Source: Draconibacterium orientale (GTDB lineage: Bacteria > Bacteroidota > Bacteroidia > Bacteroidales > UBA1556). From it: DNA of 37,697 nt. The notes under the pieces are model-generated. The model made no database searches. It saw only the letters and a program-made list of their open reading frames with translations, and was not told the origin of the DNA. A program made the translations under genes and the position numbers. Every line of letters starts with the position of its first letter. Positions within the stretch are counted from its first letter, which is position 1. Of this stretch, positions 17,888-28,295 are shown in pieces. The stretch lies in NCBI GenBank assembly GCA_020718275.1, contig DYSI01000008.1, forward strand, positions 1 through 37,697. The letters are read 5' to 3'.

Positions 17888-18286
17888 TTAGCTTACATAA
17901 CAAATAACTTCCCCACCTACATTCAATTGACGAGCTTCTTTATCGGTAATAATACCGCTTGAAGTTGACAGAATTGCGATACCTAGACCATTGATTACTC
18001 TAGGAATGCTTTTTGAATTGGCATATTTACGTAAACCAGGTTTACTAATACGTTCCAAGGATTGAATTGCTGAGGCTTTAGTTTCGGGATGATACTTAAG
18101 TGCAATTTTGATTGTTTTACTAACGCCCTCATCAACAAACTTGTAACTAAGAATATAACCTTTATTGTAGAGAATTTTGGTTATTTCTTTTTTCATGTTT
18201 GAAGAAGGCACTTCGACTACTTTATGTTTTGCAGCTACTGCATTTCTAATTCTAGTCAAATAATCTGCTATTTGATCGGTTACCAT
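17888..18286 (-). CDS. rpsH: 30S ribosomal protein S8
   Basis: S8 (uS8) binds the central 16S domain early in assembly. In enterobacteria it represses the spc operon, and whether it does so here is unknown. The 132-residue protein has DYLTRIRNAVAAKHKVVEVP at the N-terminus and the C-terminal GLGIAILSTSSGIITDKEAR motif. Confidence 0.98.
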   Translation of the reverse strand: MVTDQIADYLTRIRNAVAAKHKVVEVPSSNMKKEITKILYNKGYILSYKFVDEGVSKTIKIALKYHPETKASAIQSLERISKPGLRKYANSKSIPRVINGLGIAILSTSSGIITDKEARQLNVGGEVICYVS

Positions 18287-18318
18287 CTTATTGTATTTTA
18301 AAAATTAATATTTAATAT

Positions 18319-18588
18319 TTACCAGCTTGCTTTCTTAACTCCAGGGATAAGGCCTGCGAGCGCCATTTCGCGGAAGTTGATACGGCTGATTCCAAATTGG
18401 CGCATATACCCTCTTGGACGACCTGAAAGTTGGCAACGGTTATGCAAACGCACTGGGCTAGCATTTTTTGGAAGTTTTTGTAAACCTTCCACATCGTTAG
18501 CCTCTTTAAGGGCAGCTCTTTTCTTGGCATATTTAGCTACCATTTTTTCTCTTTTGCGCTCGCGCGCTTTCATTGATTCTTTAGCCAT
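18319..18588 (-). CDS. rpsN: 30S ribosomal protein S14, zinc-free long form
   Basis: The protein is an 89-residue uS14 starting [20 protein letters not shown] and ending with [20 protein letters not shown]. The CxxC pairs of the short zinc-binding form are absent, so this is the C-minus type. Its ATG overlaps the rplE stop by one base (TAATG), which points to translational coupling. Confidence 0.98.
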   Translation of the reverse strand: MAKESMKARERKREKMVAKYAKKRAALKEANDVEGLQKLPKNASPVRLHNRCQLSGRPRGYMRQFGISRINFREMALAGLIPGVKKASW

Positions 18589-19142
18589 TATTTATCAGTT
18601 TTAAATGGTAATCCAAATTCTTTCAACAATGCGTATGCTTCGGCGTCTGTTTTAGCAGTGGTTACGAAGGTGATGTTCATACCTTGGATACGAGTTACTT
18701 TATCCATTACAATTTCGGGGAAGATCAATTGTTCTTTGATACCGAGGTTGTAATTTCCTTTACCGTCGAAACCTTTATTATTGATACCTCTAAAGTCACG
18801 TACGCGGGGCAAAGAAACATTTACGAGTCTTTCAAGGAATTCGTACATTCTTTCGCGACGAAGGGTTACACGAGCACCAATGCCCACACCTTTACGAAGT
18901 TTGAAGTTTGAGATGTCCTTTTTTGACAATGTTTTAACGGCTCTTTGACCAGCGATATTAGAAAGTTCTTCAACGGTGAGGTCAAGCATTTTTTTATCGC
19001 TAATGGCATTACCTACGCCTTGGTTAATAGAAATCTTCATTAAGCGAGGAACTTCCATTATCGACTTATAATTAAATTGTTGCATTAAAGCTGGAACAAT
19101 TTCGTCGGAATATTTTACTTTAAGACTTGGTGTATAATTCAT
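18588..19142 (-). CDS. rplE: 50S ribosomal protein L5
   Basis: L5 (uL5) binds 5S rRNA and contacts the P-site tRNA. The 184-residue protein contains [14 protein letters not shown], the conserved [26 protein letters not shown]-like middle, and [20 protein letters not shown]. It overlaps rplX and rpsN by one base at each end, so three cistrons are coupled in a row. Confidence 0.98.
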   Translation of the reverse strand: MNYTPSLKVKYSDEIVPALMQQFNYKSIMEVPRLMKISINQGVGNAISDKKMLDLTVEELSNIAGQRAVKTLSKKDISNFKLRKGVGIGARVTLRRERMYEFLERLVNVSLPRVRDFRGINNKGFDGKGNYNLGIKEQLIFPEIVMDKVTRIQGMNITFVTTAKTDAEAYALLKEFGLPFKTDK

Positions 19143-19459
19143 TATTTAATTACCTCCTCTGATTTTTTAGAGTAACGAACAATTTTTCCATCAACCTCTT
19201 TACGGCCTACGCGTGTAGCTTTACCTTTAGCATCAACAAACATAAGATTTGAGATGTGGATGGGGGCTTCTTTCTGAATGATACCGCCTTGAGGGTGCTT
19301 AGCACTAGGCTTAGTATGCTTGGATACCATGTTAACACCTTCGACTAAGGCTTTGTTTTTCTCAGTAATGATCTCGAGGATCTTACCATCTTTGCCTTTG
19401 TCTTGACCAGCGATAACTTTTACGATATCGTTTTTTTTGAGTTTTAATTTTGCATTCAT
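19142..19459 (-). CDS. rplX: 50S ribosomal protein L24
   Basis: L24 (uL24) initiates large-subunit assembly. The 105-residue protein has an N-terminal KOW motif ([20 protein letters not shown], about 7-26) and [20 protein letters not shown] downstream. Its stop overlaps the rplE start by one base. Confidence 0.98.
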   Translation of the reverse strand: MNAKLKLKKNDIVKVIAGQDKGKDGKILEIITEKNKALVEGVNMVSKHTKPSAKHPQGGIIQKEAPIHISNLMFVDAKGKATRVGRKEVDGKIVRYSKKSEEVIK

Positions 19460-19485
19460 TTTACTTCAATTCTTGCGAGTTATAC

Positions 19486-19854
19486 CTACAATACTTCGGG
19501 TGCTAATGAAACTATTTTCATAAACTTCTTTTCACGAAGTTCACGGGCAACGGGACCAAAAATGCGGGTACCCATCATTTCACCTGCTCCATTTAACAAT
19601 ACTACAGCGTTATCATCGAAACGGATGTAGGATCCATCGTTGCGGCGGATTTCTTTTTTGGAGCGAACAACCACTGCTTTTGCTACTGTACCTTTTTTAA
19701 CGTTACCACTGGGGATAGCATTTTTTATGGTCACTACTACTTTGTCGCCTATGCGAGCGTAACGACGTTTTGTTCCTCCAAGCACTCGAATAACGAGTAC
19801 TTCTCTGGCGCCGCTATTATCGGCTACTATTGCTCTTGATTCTTGTTGTAACAT
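19486..19854 (-). CDS. rplN: 50S ribosomal protein L14
   Basis: L14 (uL14) forms bridges to the small subunit and is the binding site of the silencing factor RsfS. The 122-residue protein is highly conserved: [19 protein letters not shown], then [20 protein letters not shown], and the end [20 protein letters not shown]. Confidence 0.98.
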   Translation of the reverse strand: MLQQESRAIVADNSGAREVLVIRVLGGTKRRYARIGDKVVVTIKNAIPSGNVKKGTVAKAVVVRSKKEIRRNDGSYIRFDDNAVVLLNGAGEMMGTRIFGPVARELREKKFMKIVSLAPEVL

Positions 19855-19856
19855 AA

Positions 19857-20117
19857 TTATTTAGCTCTTTCAATGATTTCGACTAATCTCCAACATTTGT
19901 TTTTACTAAGCGGACGAGTTTCCATGATACGCACGGTATCACCAATGCCGCAAGTGTTTAGTTCGTCATGAGCCAAATATTTTTTGGATCTCTTTACGAA
20001 TTTTCCGTACATAGGATGTTTAACTTTACGTTCTATGTTAACGGAGATGGTTTTATCCATCTTGTTGCTAACTACAACACCTATACGTTCTTTTCTTAAG
20101 TTTCTGCTTTCTTCCAT
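19857..20117 (-). CDS. rpsQ: 30S ribosomal protein S17
   Basis: S17 (uS17) is a primary 16S-binding protein with an OB fold. The core is complete: [40 protein letters not shown], and the end [22 protein letters not shown] chose the ATG at 20117 (86 residues, [11 protein letters not shown]) because homologues begin MEERNLRKER or similar. An upstream in-frame ATG at 20135 would add six residues (MLIRTK) and overlap the rpmC stop by one base, so it remains possible. Confidence 0.93.
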   Translation of the reverse strand: MEESRNLRKERIGVVVSNKMDKTISVNIERKVKHPMYGKFVKRSKKYLAHDELNTCGIGDTVRIMETRPLSKNKCWRLVEIIERAK

Positions 20118-20134
20118 CTTGGTTCGGATTAACA

Positions 20135-20338
20135 TTATTTACTAGCAGCTTCTAATTCACGTTTTCTCAATTCAGTATTAATACGAGCAATACTTTTGCG
20201 GGTATTTTTGATGACTTGAGGGTTTTCGATTTGACTAACTGCATGATGCAATTTGGTTTTGGTCAAAAACAACTGCTCTTCACTTAAACGATCTTTAAGA
20301 TCGTCGGTGGATAAATCTTTAATTACTTCTTTTTTCAT
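20135..20338 (-). CDS. rpmC: 50S ribosomal protein L29
   Basis: L29 (uL29) is a two-helix protein at the tunnel exit. The protein has 67 residues: [20 protein letters not shown], then the C-terminal helix with [20 protein letters not shown]. It lies between rplP and rpsQ. Confidence 0.97.
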   Translation of the reverse strand: MKKEVIKDLSTDDLKDRLSEEQLFLTKTKLHHAVSQIENPQVIKNTRKSIARINTELRKRELEAASK

Positions 20339-20371
20339 GGTTTGATTCTTAGATTTTAAAGGTTAACCCGA

Positions 20372-20791
20372 CTATTCAGAGTAATCGTTTCGTACGATAA
20401 ATTTAGTCTTCACTGGAAGTTTTTGGGCTGCTAAGCGCATTGCTTCTTTAGCCACTTCCAAGGATACTCCTTCGGCTTCAAATAAGATTTTACCAGGTTT
20501 GCATCGGGCAACAAATCCTTCAGGTGCACCTTTTCCTTTACCCATACGTACCTCTGCAGGCTTTTTGGTGATAGGTTTGTCGGGGAATAGGCGAATCCAA
20601 ATTTGCCCTTCACGTTTCATGTAACGGGTAACTGCTTGACGAGCAGCTTCAATTTGACGTCCGGTAATCCAGGTTTCTTCAAGGGATTTTATTCCAAAAG
20701 AACCGAAAGATAACATTGCCCCGCGAGACACGTTTCCTTTCATTCTTCCCTTCATTTGTTTTCTGAACTTTGTTCTCTTTGGCTGTAACAT
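20372..20791 (-). CDS. rplP: 50S ribosomal protein L16
   Basis: L16 (uL16) helps position tRNA in the A and P sites. The 139-residue protein starts [20 protein letters not shown] and has the conserved [20 protein letters not shown] and [20 protein letters not shown] segments. The length is normal. Confidence 0.98.
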   Translation of the reverse strand: MLQPKRTKFRKQMKGRMKGNVSRGAMLSFGSFGIKSLEETWITGRQIEAARQAVTRYMKREGQIWIRLFPDKPITKKPAEVRMGKGKGAPEGFVARCKPGKILFEAEGVSLEVAKEAMRLAAQKLPVKTKFIVRNDYSE

Positions 20792-20825
20792 TATTACAAA
20801 ATTTTAGAGGTTCGTTAATATTGGG

Positions 20826-21557
20826 TTATCGAGTTCTTTTGCGTGGATTCTTCTTATTGCGTTGATTGGTGTTTTTACGGTTGGCATCATTAGCATTAAC
20901 GGCTGCTGACTCGTAAACGCTAAAGTCGCGTTTGCCATAAACTTCACCTTTAAAAATCCACACTTTAACTCCAAGCAATCCGTAAGTGGTATGTGCTTCA
21001 ACCAATGCATAATCGATATCGGCGCGAAGGGTATGTAACGGAATACGACCTTCTTTGTACATTTCACTACGAGCCATTTCAGCGCCACCAATTCGACCTG
21101 ATATCATAACTTTGATACCTTCGGCGCCAATTCGCATACTGCTTGCTATAGCCATTTTAATTGCTCTACGGTATGAAACACGACCTTCAATTTGTTGAGC
21201 CACGGATTGGCCTACCAAGTAAGCATCGAGTTCCGGTCTCTTTATCTCAAGGATATTGATTTGTATTTCTTTACCAGTAATTTTTTTAAGCTCTTCTTTG
21301 AGTTTATCTACTTCGGTACCTTGTTTACCAATAATGATTCCAGGACGGGCGGTATTGATGGTAACAGTGATTAACTTAAGAGTTCTTTCGATATTTATTT
21401 TTGAAACGCTAGCTTTTGCTAGACGTGCTTTCAAATACTTACGAATTTTATCGTCTTCTACGATTTTTGTTTCGAAACTTTTTCCACCAAACCAGTTAGA
21501 ATCCCAACCACGAGTGATTCCTAATCGTAAACCTATTGGATTTGCTTTTTGACCCAT
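20826..21557 (-). CDS. rpsC: 30S ribosomal protein S3
   Basis: S3 (uS3) lines the mRNA entry tunnel and has helicase activity with S4 and S5. The 243-residue protein starts [20 protein letters not shown]. It has a type II KH domain (about 40-110) with [20 protein letters not shown], then the C-terminal domain with [20 protein letters not shown] and a strongly basic tail. Confidence 0.98.
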   Translation of the reverse strand: MGQKANPIGLRLGITRGWDSNWFGGKSFETKIVEDDKIRKYLKARLAKASVSKINIERTLKLITVTINTARPGIIIGKQGTEVDKLKEELKKITGKEIQINILEIKRPELDAYLVGQSVAQQIEGRVSYRRAIKMAIASSMRIGAEGIKVMISGRIGGAEMARSEMYKEGRIPLHTLRADIDYALVEAHTTYGLLGVKVWIFKGEVYGKRDFSVYESAAVNANDANRKNTNQRNKKNPRKRTR

Positions 21558-21567
21558 TTTCGACTAA

Positions 21568-21990
21568 TTAATTGTTTGTAATTTCGGTGTTAAGCTCTAC
21601 TCTACTGTTAAGAAACAAGGTAATGTGGTTAGAGCGCTTGCGGATACGATTGGCACGACCTTGTGGGGCAGTACGGATACGTTTCAGCTGACGACCGCTA
21701 TCTACGAATACTTCACTTACAAATAAGTGAGCTTCTTCCATTCGGGCACCTTGGTTTTTGGCTTGCCAATTACTTATAGCACTTAACAATAATTTATATA
21801 AGCGATCTGAAGCTTCTTTTGGTGAATGTTTCAGAATAGCCAACGCTTGTTCAACATTTACGTTACGAACTAAGTCGGCCACAAGTCTCATCTTGCGTGG
21901 TGAAGTTGGAACATCATTTAACCTAGCAAAATAGGTGCTTTTGTTATTCTCTTTGCGTACTTCAGCGCTTTTACGTTTTCTAACTCCCAT
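21568..21990 (-). CDS. rplV: 50S ribosomal protein L22
   Basis: L22 (uL22) sends a beta-hairpin into the exit tunnel, where macrolide resistance changes occur. The 140-residue protein has [20 protein letters not shown] near the N-terminus and the hairpin region [20 protein letters not shown]. The extra N-terminal 25 or so residues are basic. Confidence 0.98.
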   Translation of the reverse strand: MGVRKRKSAEVRKENNKSTYFARLNDVPTSPRKMRLVADLVRNVNVEQALAILKHSPKEASDRLYKLLLSAISNWQAKNQGARMEEAHLFVSEVFVDSGRQLKRIRTAPQGRANRIRKRSNHITLFLNSRVELNTEITNN

Positions 21991-22001
21991 GACTTTAGAA
22001 T

Positions 22002-22280
22002 TTATTTCTTGCCTTTATTTTTACTACCAGCATGGCCACGGAATGTACGGGTGGGCGAAAACTCACCTAACTTGTGACCTACCATATTTTCAGTTACATA
22101 CACTGGAATAAATTTATTTCCATTATGAACTGCTAATGTTAATCCAACAAAATCGGGAGAGATCATTGATGCTCTCGACCATGTTTTGATGGTGGATTTT
22201 TTTCCTGACTCTTGAGCGGCCAATACCTTACGGTCTAGTTTGTAGTGTATAAATGGACCTTTTTTAAGCGAACGACTCAT
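22002..22280 (-). CDS. rpsS: 30S ribosomal protein S19
   Basis: S19 (uS19) forms a head complex with S13. The 92-residue protein starts [20 protein letters not shown] and contains the family signature [20 protein letters not shown] and [15 protein letters not shown]. It is complete. Confidence 0.98.
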   Translation of the reverse strand: MSRSLKKGPFIHYKLDRKVLAAQESGKKSTIKTWSRASMISPDFVGLTLAVHNGNKFIPVYVTENMVGHKLGEFSPTRTFRGHAGSKNKGKK

Positions 22281-22297
22281 ATTCTTAGGCTATTAAA

Positions 22298-23122
22298 TTA
22301 CTTCTTCTTTCTTTCAACTATATACTTATCCGAAAGGTTTTTCTTGCTACGGGTACGATAACCTTTAGCTGGAGTGCCTTTACGTGATCTTGGGTGACCT
22401 CCCGTAGAACGTCCTTCTCCTCCACCCATGGGGTGATCGACAGGATTCATACGTACAGCATTTACACGAGGACGACGACCCATCCAACGAGTACGACCTG
22501 CTTTTCCACTCACTTCCAAGTTATGGTCAGGGTTACTCACCATACCTACGGTTGCGCGGCAGCTTTGAAGTATCATTCGGGTTTCGCCTGAAGGCAATTT
22601 GATGATGGCAAACTTTCCGTCTCGCGACATCAATTGTGCGTAACTTCCAGCGCTACGAGCCATTTTAGCTCCTTGACCGGGACGCAACTCAATGTTGTGA
22701 ATGATGGTACCGAATGGAATCTCGCTCAGCAAAAGTGTATTACCAACTTCTGGTGCGCTTCCTGGACCTGACATTAAGGTTTTGCCAACTTGCAAGCCTT
22801 TGGGTGCTACAATATAACGTTTTTCACCATCTGCATAAAATAGCAATGCGATACGTGCGGTACGATTTGGATCGTACTCAATACTTTTAACGGTTGCAGG
22901 AACTCCGTCCTTCTCACGTTTAAAGTCGATGATACGGTATTGCTTTTTATGACCGCCACCAATGTAGCGCATGGTCATTTTACCTTTATTGTCGCGACCA
23001 CCTGAATTTTTGACTGGAGCCAACAAACTCTTTTCAGGTGTTGCGGTTGTGATGTCGTCAAATGCGCTTACAATTTTGAAGCGTTGACTGGAGGTTGTTG
23101 GTTTGAATTTCTTTAAAGCCAT
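22298..23122 (-). CDS. rplB: 50S ribosomal protein L2
   Basis: L2 (uL2) is required for subunit association and peptidyl-transferase assembly. The protein has 274 residues, with an OB-fold (about 70-130) and SH3-like (about 135-195) RNA-binding core. The C-terminal [20 protein letters not shown] motif holds the conserved region near the peptidyl-transferase centre. Confidence 0.98.
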   Translation of the reverse strand: MALKKFKPTTSSQRFKIVSAFDDITTATPEKSLLAPVKNSGGRDNKGKMTMRYIGGGHKKQYRIIDFKREKDGVPATVKSIEYDPNRTARIALLFYADGEKRYIVAPKGLQVGKTLMSGPGSAPEVGNTLLLSEIPFGTIIHNIELRPGQGAKMARSAGSYAQLMSRDGKFAIIKLPSGETRMILQSCRATVGMVSNPDHNLEVSGKAGRTRWMGRRPRVNAVRMNPVDHPMGGGEGRSTGGHPRSRKGTPAKGYRTRSKKNLSDKYIVERKKK

Positions 23123-23134
23123 CTCTATCTTCTA

Positions 23135-23425
23135 CTAGATATTACTATAAAAATCAATACTTTGACCATCTGCTAAGGTGATAACTGCTTTTTTGAAAGC
23201 ACCGGTGCTACCGGAAATAAAACCCGATTTAGTACCACGGGTCTTACTTTTACCACTATAATTCATGGTGTTTACAGCCACAACTTCAACATTGTAAAGT
23301 TCTTCAACTGCCTTTCTAATCTGAATCTTGTTGGCCTTCTTATTTACAATGAATCCATAGCGCTGAAACTTCTCGCTTAACTGGTTCATCTTTTCTGAAA
23401 TGATGGGCCTTTCTAAAATATTCAT
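23135..23425 (-). CDS. rplW: 50S ribosomal protein L23
   Basis: L23 (uL23) sits at the tunnel exit and docks trigger factor and SRP. The 96-residue protein begins MNILERPIISEKMNQLSEKF and has YGFIVNKKANKIQIRKAVEE. It is complete, although shorter C-terminally than some homologues. Confidence 0.97.
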   Translation of the reverse strand: MNILERPIISEKMNQLSEKFQRYGFIVNKKANKIQIRKAVEELYNVEVVAVNTMNYSGKSKTRGTKSGFISGSTGAFKKAVITLADGQSIDFYSNI

Positions 23426-23459
23426 CTTTACTAATGTTTATGAATTAAACTAAATCGAT

Positions 23460-24089
23460 CTATTCGTTGAATAATTTTTCAATTTCTTTGATTCCACTTT
23501 CGGTGATGATCAATTTATTGGCGTGAAGCAAATCGTAAGTATTGATATCCTTTGCTGTGGCAATGCTACTTCTGAACAAGTTGCGTGAGCTTAGATACAT
23601 ATTTTGATCTACTATAGGTAATACCAATAAAGTTCTGATTTCATTAACCTTAAGGTTGGTAAGAATTTGATTAAACAGTTTGGTTTTAGGAGTTGCCATG
23701 TTGAAGTCTTCTACTATCAAAATGCCATTTTCTTTGGCTTTGTAAGTAAGTGCCGACAGACGGGCAATCTTGCGAACTTTCTTATTTAACTTAAAAGAGT
23801 AGTTGCGCGGACGTGGTCCAAATACTCTTCCTCCACCTCGCAATAATGGACTCTTAATATCACCAGAACGAGCTCCACCAGTTCCCTTTTGTCTTTTCAG
23901 CTTACGGGTACTTCCTGAAACTGCATTACGTTCCTTAGCACTATGAGTTCCTTGACGTTTATTGGCTTGAAGCAATTTTACATCGAGGTAAATAGCGTGA
24001 TCATTGGGCTCGATTCCAAAAATTTGTTCGTTAAGAACAACTTTGCGACCCGATTCTTCTCCTGTGGTTTTATATACTACTAGCTCCAT
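23460..24089 (-). CDS. rplD: 50S ribosomal protein L4
   Basis: L4 (uL4) has an extended loop lining the exit tunnel, and in E. coli it represses the S10 operon. The 209-residue protein contains [20 protein letters not shown] and [20 protein letters not shown], which together form the tunnel loop, then [13 protein letters not shown]. The start overlaps the rplC end by 10 bp. Confidence 0.98.
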   Translation of the reverse strand: MELVVYKTTGEESGRKVVLNEQIFGIEPNDHAIYLDVKLLQANKRQGTHSAKERNAVSGSTRKLKRQKGTGGARSGDIKSPLLRGGGRVFGPRPRNYSFKLNKKVRKIARLSALTYKAKENGILIVEDFNMATPKTKLFNQILTNLKVNEIRTLLVLPIVDQNMYLSSRNLFRSSIATAKDINTYDLLHANKLIITESGIKEIEKLFNE

Positions 24090-24703
24090 CTCTCTACTTT
24101 TACGTATGAATTAATAGCACCTGGAATTGATCCCTTAACAATAAGTAGATTCTTTTCTGGTACAACTTTTAACACTTCAAGGTTGATCATTTTCACGGAG
24201 TTGCCACCGGTACGACCAGCCATACGCATTCCTTTGAATACGCGTGAAGGCCATGAGCTTGCTCCCAATGAACCAGGGGCACGCAAACGATTGTGCTGAC
24301 CATGGGTTGCTCCACCTACACCACTAAAACCGTGACGTTTTACCACACCTTGGAATCCTTTTCCTTTGGTATTTCCTGATACGTCAACATATTCTCCTTC
24401 GCTAAATACATCCACGGTAACTACATCACCGAAGGCTCTGCGCACTTCAAAACGAGTAAACTCGGCTAAAGCACGTTTAGGAGTAGTATTTGCTTTTTTG
24501 AAATGACCCATCATGGCTTTGGTGGTGTGCTTTTCTTTTGCTTCGTCAAAAGCAAGTTGAATAGCCTCATAACCATCTATTTCCATGGTTCTAACTTGTG
24601 TTACTACACAAGGACCAGCTTCGATTACTGTGCATGGTATATTTTTACCAGAGGCATCGAAAAGGCTAGTCATGCCGATTTTTTTTCCTATTATTCCTGA
24701 CAT
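24080..24703 (-). CDS. rplC: 50S ribosomal protein L3
   Basis: L3 (uL3) is an early assembly protein near the peptidyl-transferase centre. The 207-residue protein starts [20 protein letters not shown] and contains [20 protein letters not shown]. The loop reads [20 protein letters not shown]. The glutamine methylated by PrmB in E. coli L3 (GQNQ) is replaced by ASS, so that modification is not expected. The 3' end overlaps rplD by 10 bp. Confidence 0.98.
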   Translation of the reverse strand: MSGIIGKKIGMTSLFDASGKNIPCTVIEAGPCVVTQVRTMEIDGYEAIQLAFDEAKEKHTTKAMMGHFKKANTTPKRALAEFTRFEVRRAFGDVVTVDVFSEGEYVDVSGNTKGKGFQGVVKRHGFSGVGGATHGQHNRLRAPGSLGASSWPSRVFKGMRMAGRTGGNSVKMINLEVLKVVPEKNLLIVKGSIPGAINSYVKVERWS

Positions 24704-24725
24704 TTCTAATTGACTTAATTTTCAG

Positions 24726-25031
24726 TTACACTTTAATTTCTACTTCTACACCACTAGGCAATTCTAATTTCATTAGAGCGTCAATGGTTTTTGAAGTGGT
24801 GCTGTAAATATCTAAAAGACGTTTGTAAGTAGAGTGCTCAAATTGCTCGCGTGCTTTCTTGTTTACGAATGTTGAACGCAATACTGTATAGATCTTTTTG
24901 TCGGTTGGAAGCGGAATAGGTCCGTTTACCACTGCACCTGTTGATTTTACAGTCTTAACGATTTTCTCTGCGGATTTATCCACCAGATTGTAATCGAATG
25001 ATTTTAATTTAATTCTAATTTTCTGACTCAT
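24726..25031 (-). CDS. rpsJ: 30S ribosomal protein S10
   Basis: S10 (uS10) is a head protein that in other bacteria also acts as NusE in antitermination. The 101-residue protein starts [20 protein letters not shown] and has the loop region [20 protein letters not shown]. It opens the S10 cluster, but only 18 bp separate it from fusA and no terminator or promoter is seen, so str and S10 are joined. Confidence 0.98.
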   Translation of the reverse strand: MSQKIRIKLKSFDYNLVDKSAEKIVKTVKSTGAVVNGPIPLPTDKKIYTVLRSTFVNKKAREQFEHSTYKRLLDIYSTTSKTIDALMKLELPSGVEVEIKV

Positions 25032-25049
25032 ATGCGTTTAAATATGCAT

Positions 25050-27131
25050 TTATTTCTTTATAATTTCGTCTGCAATGTTTTGTGGAACTTGTGCGTAATG
25101 GTGGAATTCCATGGTTGATGTAGCACGTCCAGAACTGATGGTGCGTAAGCTGGTAACATAACCAAACATATTGCTTAGCGGAACCATGGCTTTGATAGTT
25201 TGAATACCATCTTTAGCTGTAACTCCTTCAACCATTCCACGGCGTTTGTTTAAGTCTCCGATGATATCTCCCATATAATCGTCTGGGGTAACTGCTTCTA
25301 CCTTCATGACAGGCTCAAGCAGACAACGGTTAAGTTTACGACATGCGTCTTTGAAACCTACTTTTGCTGCCAATTCAAATGACAATTGGTCTGAATCCAC
25401 TGCATGATATCCGCCATAAAACAAGCGTACTTTAAGGTTATCTAACTCGAAACCAGCTAGGGTACCATTTTTCATTGCTTCTTTGAAACCTTTCTCGATG
25501 CTGGGGACAAATTCTTTTGGAATAACACCACCCTTGATTTCATCGATAAACTGAAGGCCTTCAACTCCACTATCAGCAGGTCCAATTTCAAACTGGATAT
25601 CGGCATATTTACCACGACCCCCCGATTGTTTCTTGTAAACTTCTCTGTGTTCGGTGCTTGACAATAATGCTTCTTTATAAGCTACCTGAGGTTGTCCTTG
25701 GTTACACTCTACTTTGAACTCGCGTTGAAGACGGTCTATCAAAATTTCTAAGTGCAATTCTCCCATACCGCTGATAATGGTTTGTCCACTATCTTCATCA
25801 GTATGAACTTTGAAAGTAGGATCTTCTTCAGCTAGTTTTGCTAGGGAGTTACCTAATTTATCAGAATCCTTTTGAGTTTTAGGCTCAATGGCAATACTGA
25901 TTACAGGATTTGGGAAATCCATTGATTCAAGAACTATTGGGAAATCCTCAACACAAAGAGTATCACCAGTACGAATGGTTTTAAAACCCACAGCAGCTCC
26001 AATGTCTCCTGCTTCGATACGGTCCAATGGATTTTGCTTATTGGCATGCATTTGCATGATTCGGCTGATACGTTCTTTTTTACCTGTACCGGTATTAAGT
26101 ACATAACTTCCAGCGTCGAGACTACCTGAGTAAACTCGGAAGAATGCAATACGTCCTACGAAAGGATCGGTTGCGATTTTGAAAGCTAAAGCTGCAAATG
26201 GAGCATCAGATTTCACATGACGAAGTTCAGTTTCACCTGTATCAGGATTAACTCCTTCTACAGCTTCAATGTCGAGCGGACTTGGTAAGAAGTCGATAAC
26301 GGCATTAAGTAGCATTTGAACCCCTTTATTTTTAAATGCAGAACCACACATTACTGGAGTTATCCGCATTTCGACAGTAGCTTTACGAATATGGTAAAGC
26401 ATTTCCTCTTCAGTAATTGAATTGGGATCATCCATAAACTTTTCAAGAAGGTGATCGCTTTCTTCAGCCACACCTTCAATGAGAGCCATACGGTACTTTT
26501 CAGCGGTTTCGATTAAATCAGCAGGAATAGGAATTTCGGATACATTTACTCCTTGATCTGTTTCATCCCAAACGAAAGCTTTATTACGAATGAGATCCAC
26601 AACCCCTTTAAAATGCTCTTCACTTCCAATTGGAATTTGAAGTGGAACAGGATTGGCTTTTAGACGTTCTTTAATTTGATTTACTACAGAATAAAAATCG
26701 GCTCCAGAACGGTCCATTTTATTAATGAAGCTCAAACGAGGAACTTTATATTTTGTAGCTTGACGCCATACGGTTTCGGATTGAGGTTCCACCCCACCAA
26801 CGGCACAAAAAAGTGCTACAGCACCATCAAGGATACGAAGCGAACGTTCTACTTCAACGGTGAAGTCAACGTGTCCGGGAGTATCAATGATGTTAATTTT
26901 ATTTTCAATGTTGTTATGTTTCCAAAATACAGTAGTAGCAGCAGAAGTAATGGTGATACCACGTTCTTGCTCCTGAACCATCCAGTCCATAGTAGCAGCA
27001 CCGTCATGCACTTCACCAATTTTATGGCTTTTGCCAGTATAGTACAGAATACGCTCGGTGGTGGTAGTTTTACCAGCATCGATGTGCGCCATAATACCAA
27101 TGTTTCTTGTATGTAGTAAGCTATTTGACAT
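25050..27131 (-). CDS. fusA: elongation factor G
   Basis: EF-G is the GTPase that drives translocation and, with RRF, ribosome recycling. The 693-residue protein has G1 AHIDAGKT (15-22), the RGITI switch region (57-61), G3 DTPGH (83-87) and G4 NKMD (137-140), followed by domains II to V to the C-terminus. All are complete. It lies after rpsG in str order. No tuf gene follows, unlike the enterobacterial str operon. Confidence 0.98.
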   Translation of the reverse strand: MSNSLLHTRNIGIMAHIDAGKTTTTERILYYTGKSHKIGEVHDGAATMDWMVQEQERGITITSAATTVFWKHNNIENKINIIDTPGHVDFTVEVERSLRILDGAVALFCAVGGVEPQSETVWRQATKYKVPRLSFINKMDRSGADFYSVVNQIKERLKANPVPLQIPIGSEEHFKGVVDLIRNKAFVWDETDQGVNVSEIPIPADLIETAEKYRMALIEGVAEESDHLLEKFMDDPNSITEEEMLYHIRKATVEMRITPVMCGSAFKNKGVQMLLNAVIDFLPSPLDIEAVEGVNPDTGETELRHVKSDAPFAALAFKIATDPFVGRIAFFRVYSGSLDAGSYVLNTGTGKKERISRIMQMHANKQNPLDRIEAGDIGAAVGFKTIRTGDTLCVEDFPIVLESMDFPNPVISIAIEPKTQKDSDKLGNSLAKLAEEDPTFKVHTDEDSGQTIISGMGELHLEILIDRLQREFKVECNQGQPQVAYKEALLSSTEHREVYKKQSGGRGKYADIQFEIGPADSGVEGLQFIDEIKGGVIPKEFVPSIEKGFKEAMKNGTLAGFELDNLKVRLFYGGYHAVDSDQLSFELAAKVGFKDACRKLNRCLLEPVMKVEAVTPDDYMGDIIGDLNKRRGMVEGVTAKDGIQTIKAMVPLSNMFGYVTSLRTISSGRATSTMEFHHYAQVPQNIADEIIKK

Positions 27132-27152
27132 AAACTTTTTGCAATGAATTAT

Positions 27153-27623
27153 TTAGAAACGAAAATGGGAGAATGCTTTATTAGCATCGGCCATACGGTG
27201 AGTATCTTCTTTCTTCTTGTATGCGGTACCTTCTTCTTTAAAAGCGGCTATGATTTCACCAGCTAATTTCTGAGCCATTGATTTCTCATGACGGTTACGT
27301 GACGCAGCGATAAGAGCTTTGATACCGATGGATTGTTTACGTGCAGGATAAATTTCGGTAGGAATTTGGAAGGTTGCTCCTCCAATTCTTCTACTTTTTA
27401 CCTCTACTGAAGGGGTAACGTTTGAAAGTCCTTTTTTGAACACTTCAAGAGCGTTTTCCTCTTTTAATTTTTGTTGTACAATTTCCATGGCATCATAAAA
27501 AATATTATATGAAATATTTTTCTTGCCTTCGTACATCATATTGTTTACGAATTTGGTAACCAAAACATCATTGAATTTTGGATCTGGTAAAATAATTCGT
27601 TTTTTAGGCTTTTGTTTTCTCAT
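27153..27623 (-). CDS. rpsG: 30S ribosomal protein S7
   Basis: S7 (uS7) starts assembly of the 30S head and contacts the E-site tRNA. In E. coli it represses str-operon translation. The 156-residue protein starts [20 protein letters not shown] and contains [20 protein letters not shown] and the C-terminal [20 protein letters not shown]. It is complete. Confidence 0.98.
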   Translation of the reverse strand: MRKQKPKKRIILPDPKFNDVLVTKFVNNMMYEGKKNISYNIFYDAMEIVQQKLKEENALEVFKKGLSNVTPSVEVKSRRIGGATFQIPTEIYPARKQSIGIKALIAASRNRHEKSMAQKLAGEIIAAFKEEGTAYKKKEDTHRMADANKAFSHFRF

Positions 27624-27651
27624 TGTTACACCTTATTTATAATGTATAATG

Positions 27652-28092
27652 CTATTTCTTCTTTGATGGAGCACCTTTTGCTGGAGCGCCCTTAGCTGGA
27701 GCACCTTTAGCTAGAGCACCTTTTTTAGGACGCTTGGTACCGTATTTTGATCTACGTTGAGTACGACCTTCAACACCTAAGGTATCGAGTGCACCACGAA
27801 CGATGTGGTAACGTACTCCAGGAAGGTCTTTCACTCTTCCTCCTCTAATTAACACGATGGAGTGCTCTTGCAAATTGTGTCCTTCACCAGGAATATAGGC
27901 ATTCACTTCCTTTTGATTGGTTAAACGTACACGAGCTACCTTACGCATTGCTGAGTTTGGTTTCTTGGGGGTAGTGGTATATACACGCACACAAACTCCA
28001 CGACGCTGTGGACATGAATCCAATGCGGGAGCTTTACTTTTATCAGTCAACTTCTTGCGACCTTTTCTAATTAATTGTTGTATTGTTGGCAT
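27652..28092 (-). CDS. rpsL: 30S ribosomal protein S12 with AKGAP-repeat tail
   Basis: S12 (uS12) controls decoding accuracy. The 146-residue protein has the [13 protein letters not shown] motif and [13 protein letters not shown]. Lysines are present at K43 and K88, the classical streptomycin-resistance positions, so the wild-type sensitive residues are kept. D89 is the usual methylthiolation site. After the standard core (ending near KRPKK), residues 125-146 form an extension of AKGAP-type repeats ending SKKK, encoded by four 15-bp units. It is the first gene of the 33-gene block. Confidence 0.97.
   Translation of the reverse strand: MPTIQQLIRKGRKKLTDKSKAPALDSCPQRRGVCVRVYTTTPKKPNSAMRKVARVRLTNQKEVNAYIPGEGHNLQEHSIVLIRGGRVKDLPGVRYHIVRGALDTLGVEGRTQRRSKYGTKRPKKGALAKGAPAKGAPAKGAPSKKK
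27668..27727. repeat. four 15-bp tandem units in the 3' end of rpsL
   Basis: Four consecutive units related to GGAGCACCTTTAGCT (plus strand) encode the AKGAP repeats of the S12 tail. The first three differ by a few bases and the fourth is more diverged. They stay in frame, so copy-number changes would only lengthen or shorten the tail. Confidence 0.9.
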
Positions 28093-28149
28093 AATTTAAA
28101 ATAAATTATTAGCTTCAATTGATATTATTTCACCCTAAAAATGGGTTTG

Positions 28150-28179
28150 CAAAAGTACAATTAAGAACTTAATTATCAA
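28150..28179 (-). promoter_or_regulatory. near promoter (P2) of the ribosomal super-operon
   Basis: On the minus strand, TTG (28179-28177), 19 bp, then TACTTTTG (28157-28150) is a full match to the Bacteroidota -33/-7 pattern at the right spacing. The expected start site, about 7 bp further on, would give rpsL a leader of around 50 nt. Confidence 0.7.
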
Positions 28180-28187
28180 CACCTCAT

Positions 28188-28209
28188 TGTAAATAAATAT
28201 TTATTTACA
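28188..28209. promoter_or_regulatory. perfect 22-bp palindrome upstream of the rpsL promoter
   Basis: Each half reads TGTAAATAAAT on its own strand, and all 11 base pairs are symmetric. It ends 8 bp before the TTG of the near promoter, so it would centre about 55 bp upstream of the predicted start. The TGT...ACA ends are common in dimeric-regulator sites. It could also be an UP-like AT-rich element. Confidence 0.5.
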
Positions 28210-28295
28210 TAAAACACTAAAATTCAAATATTTAAATTGACTAAATTGTCTTATTTGAACTATTGACATTAAGATTTGTATGAAAAATTGGAAGG

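Noticed and set aside
27668-27727. 15-bp tandem repeats as a CRISPR-like or mobile repeat
   Set aside because: The units are contiguous, lack spacers, and are in frame within rpsL, so they are coding repeats.
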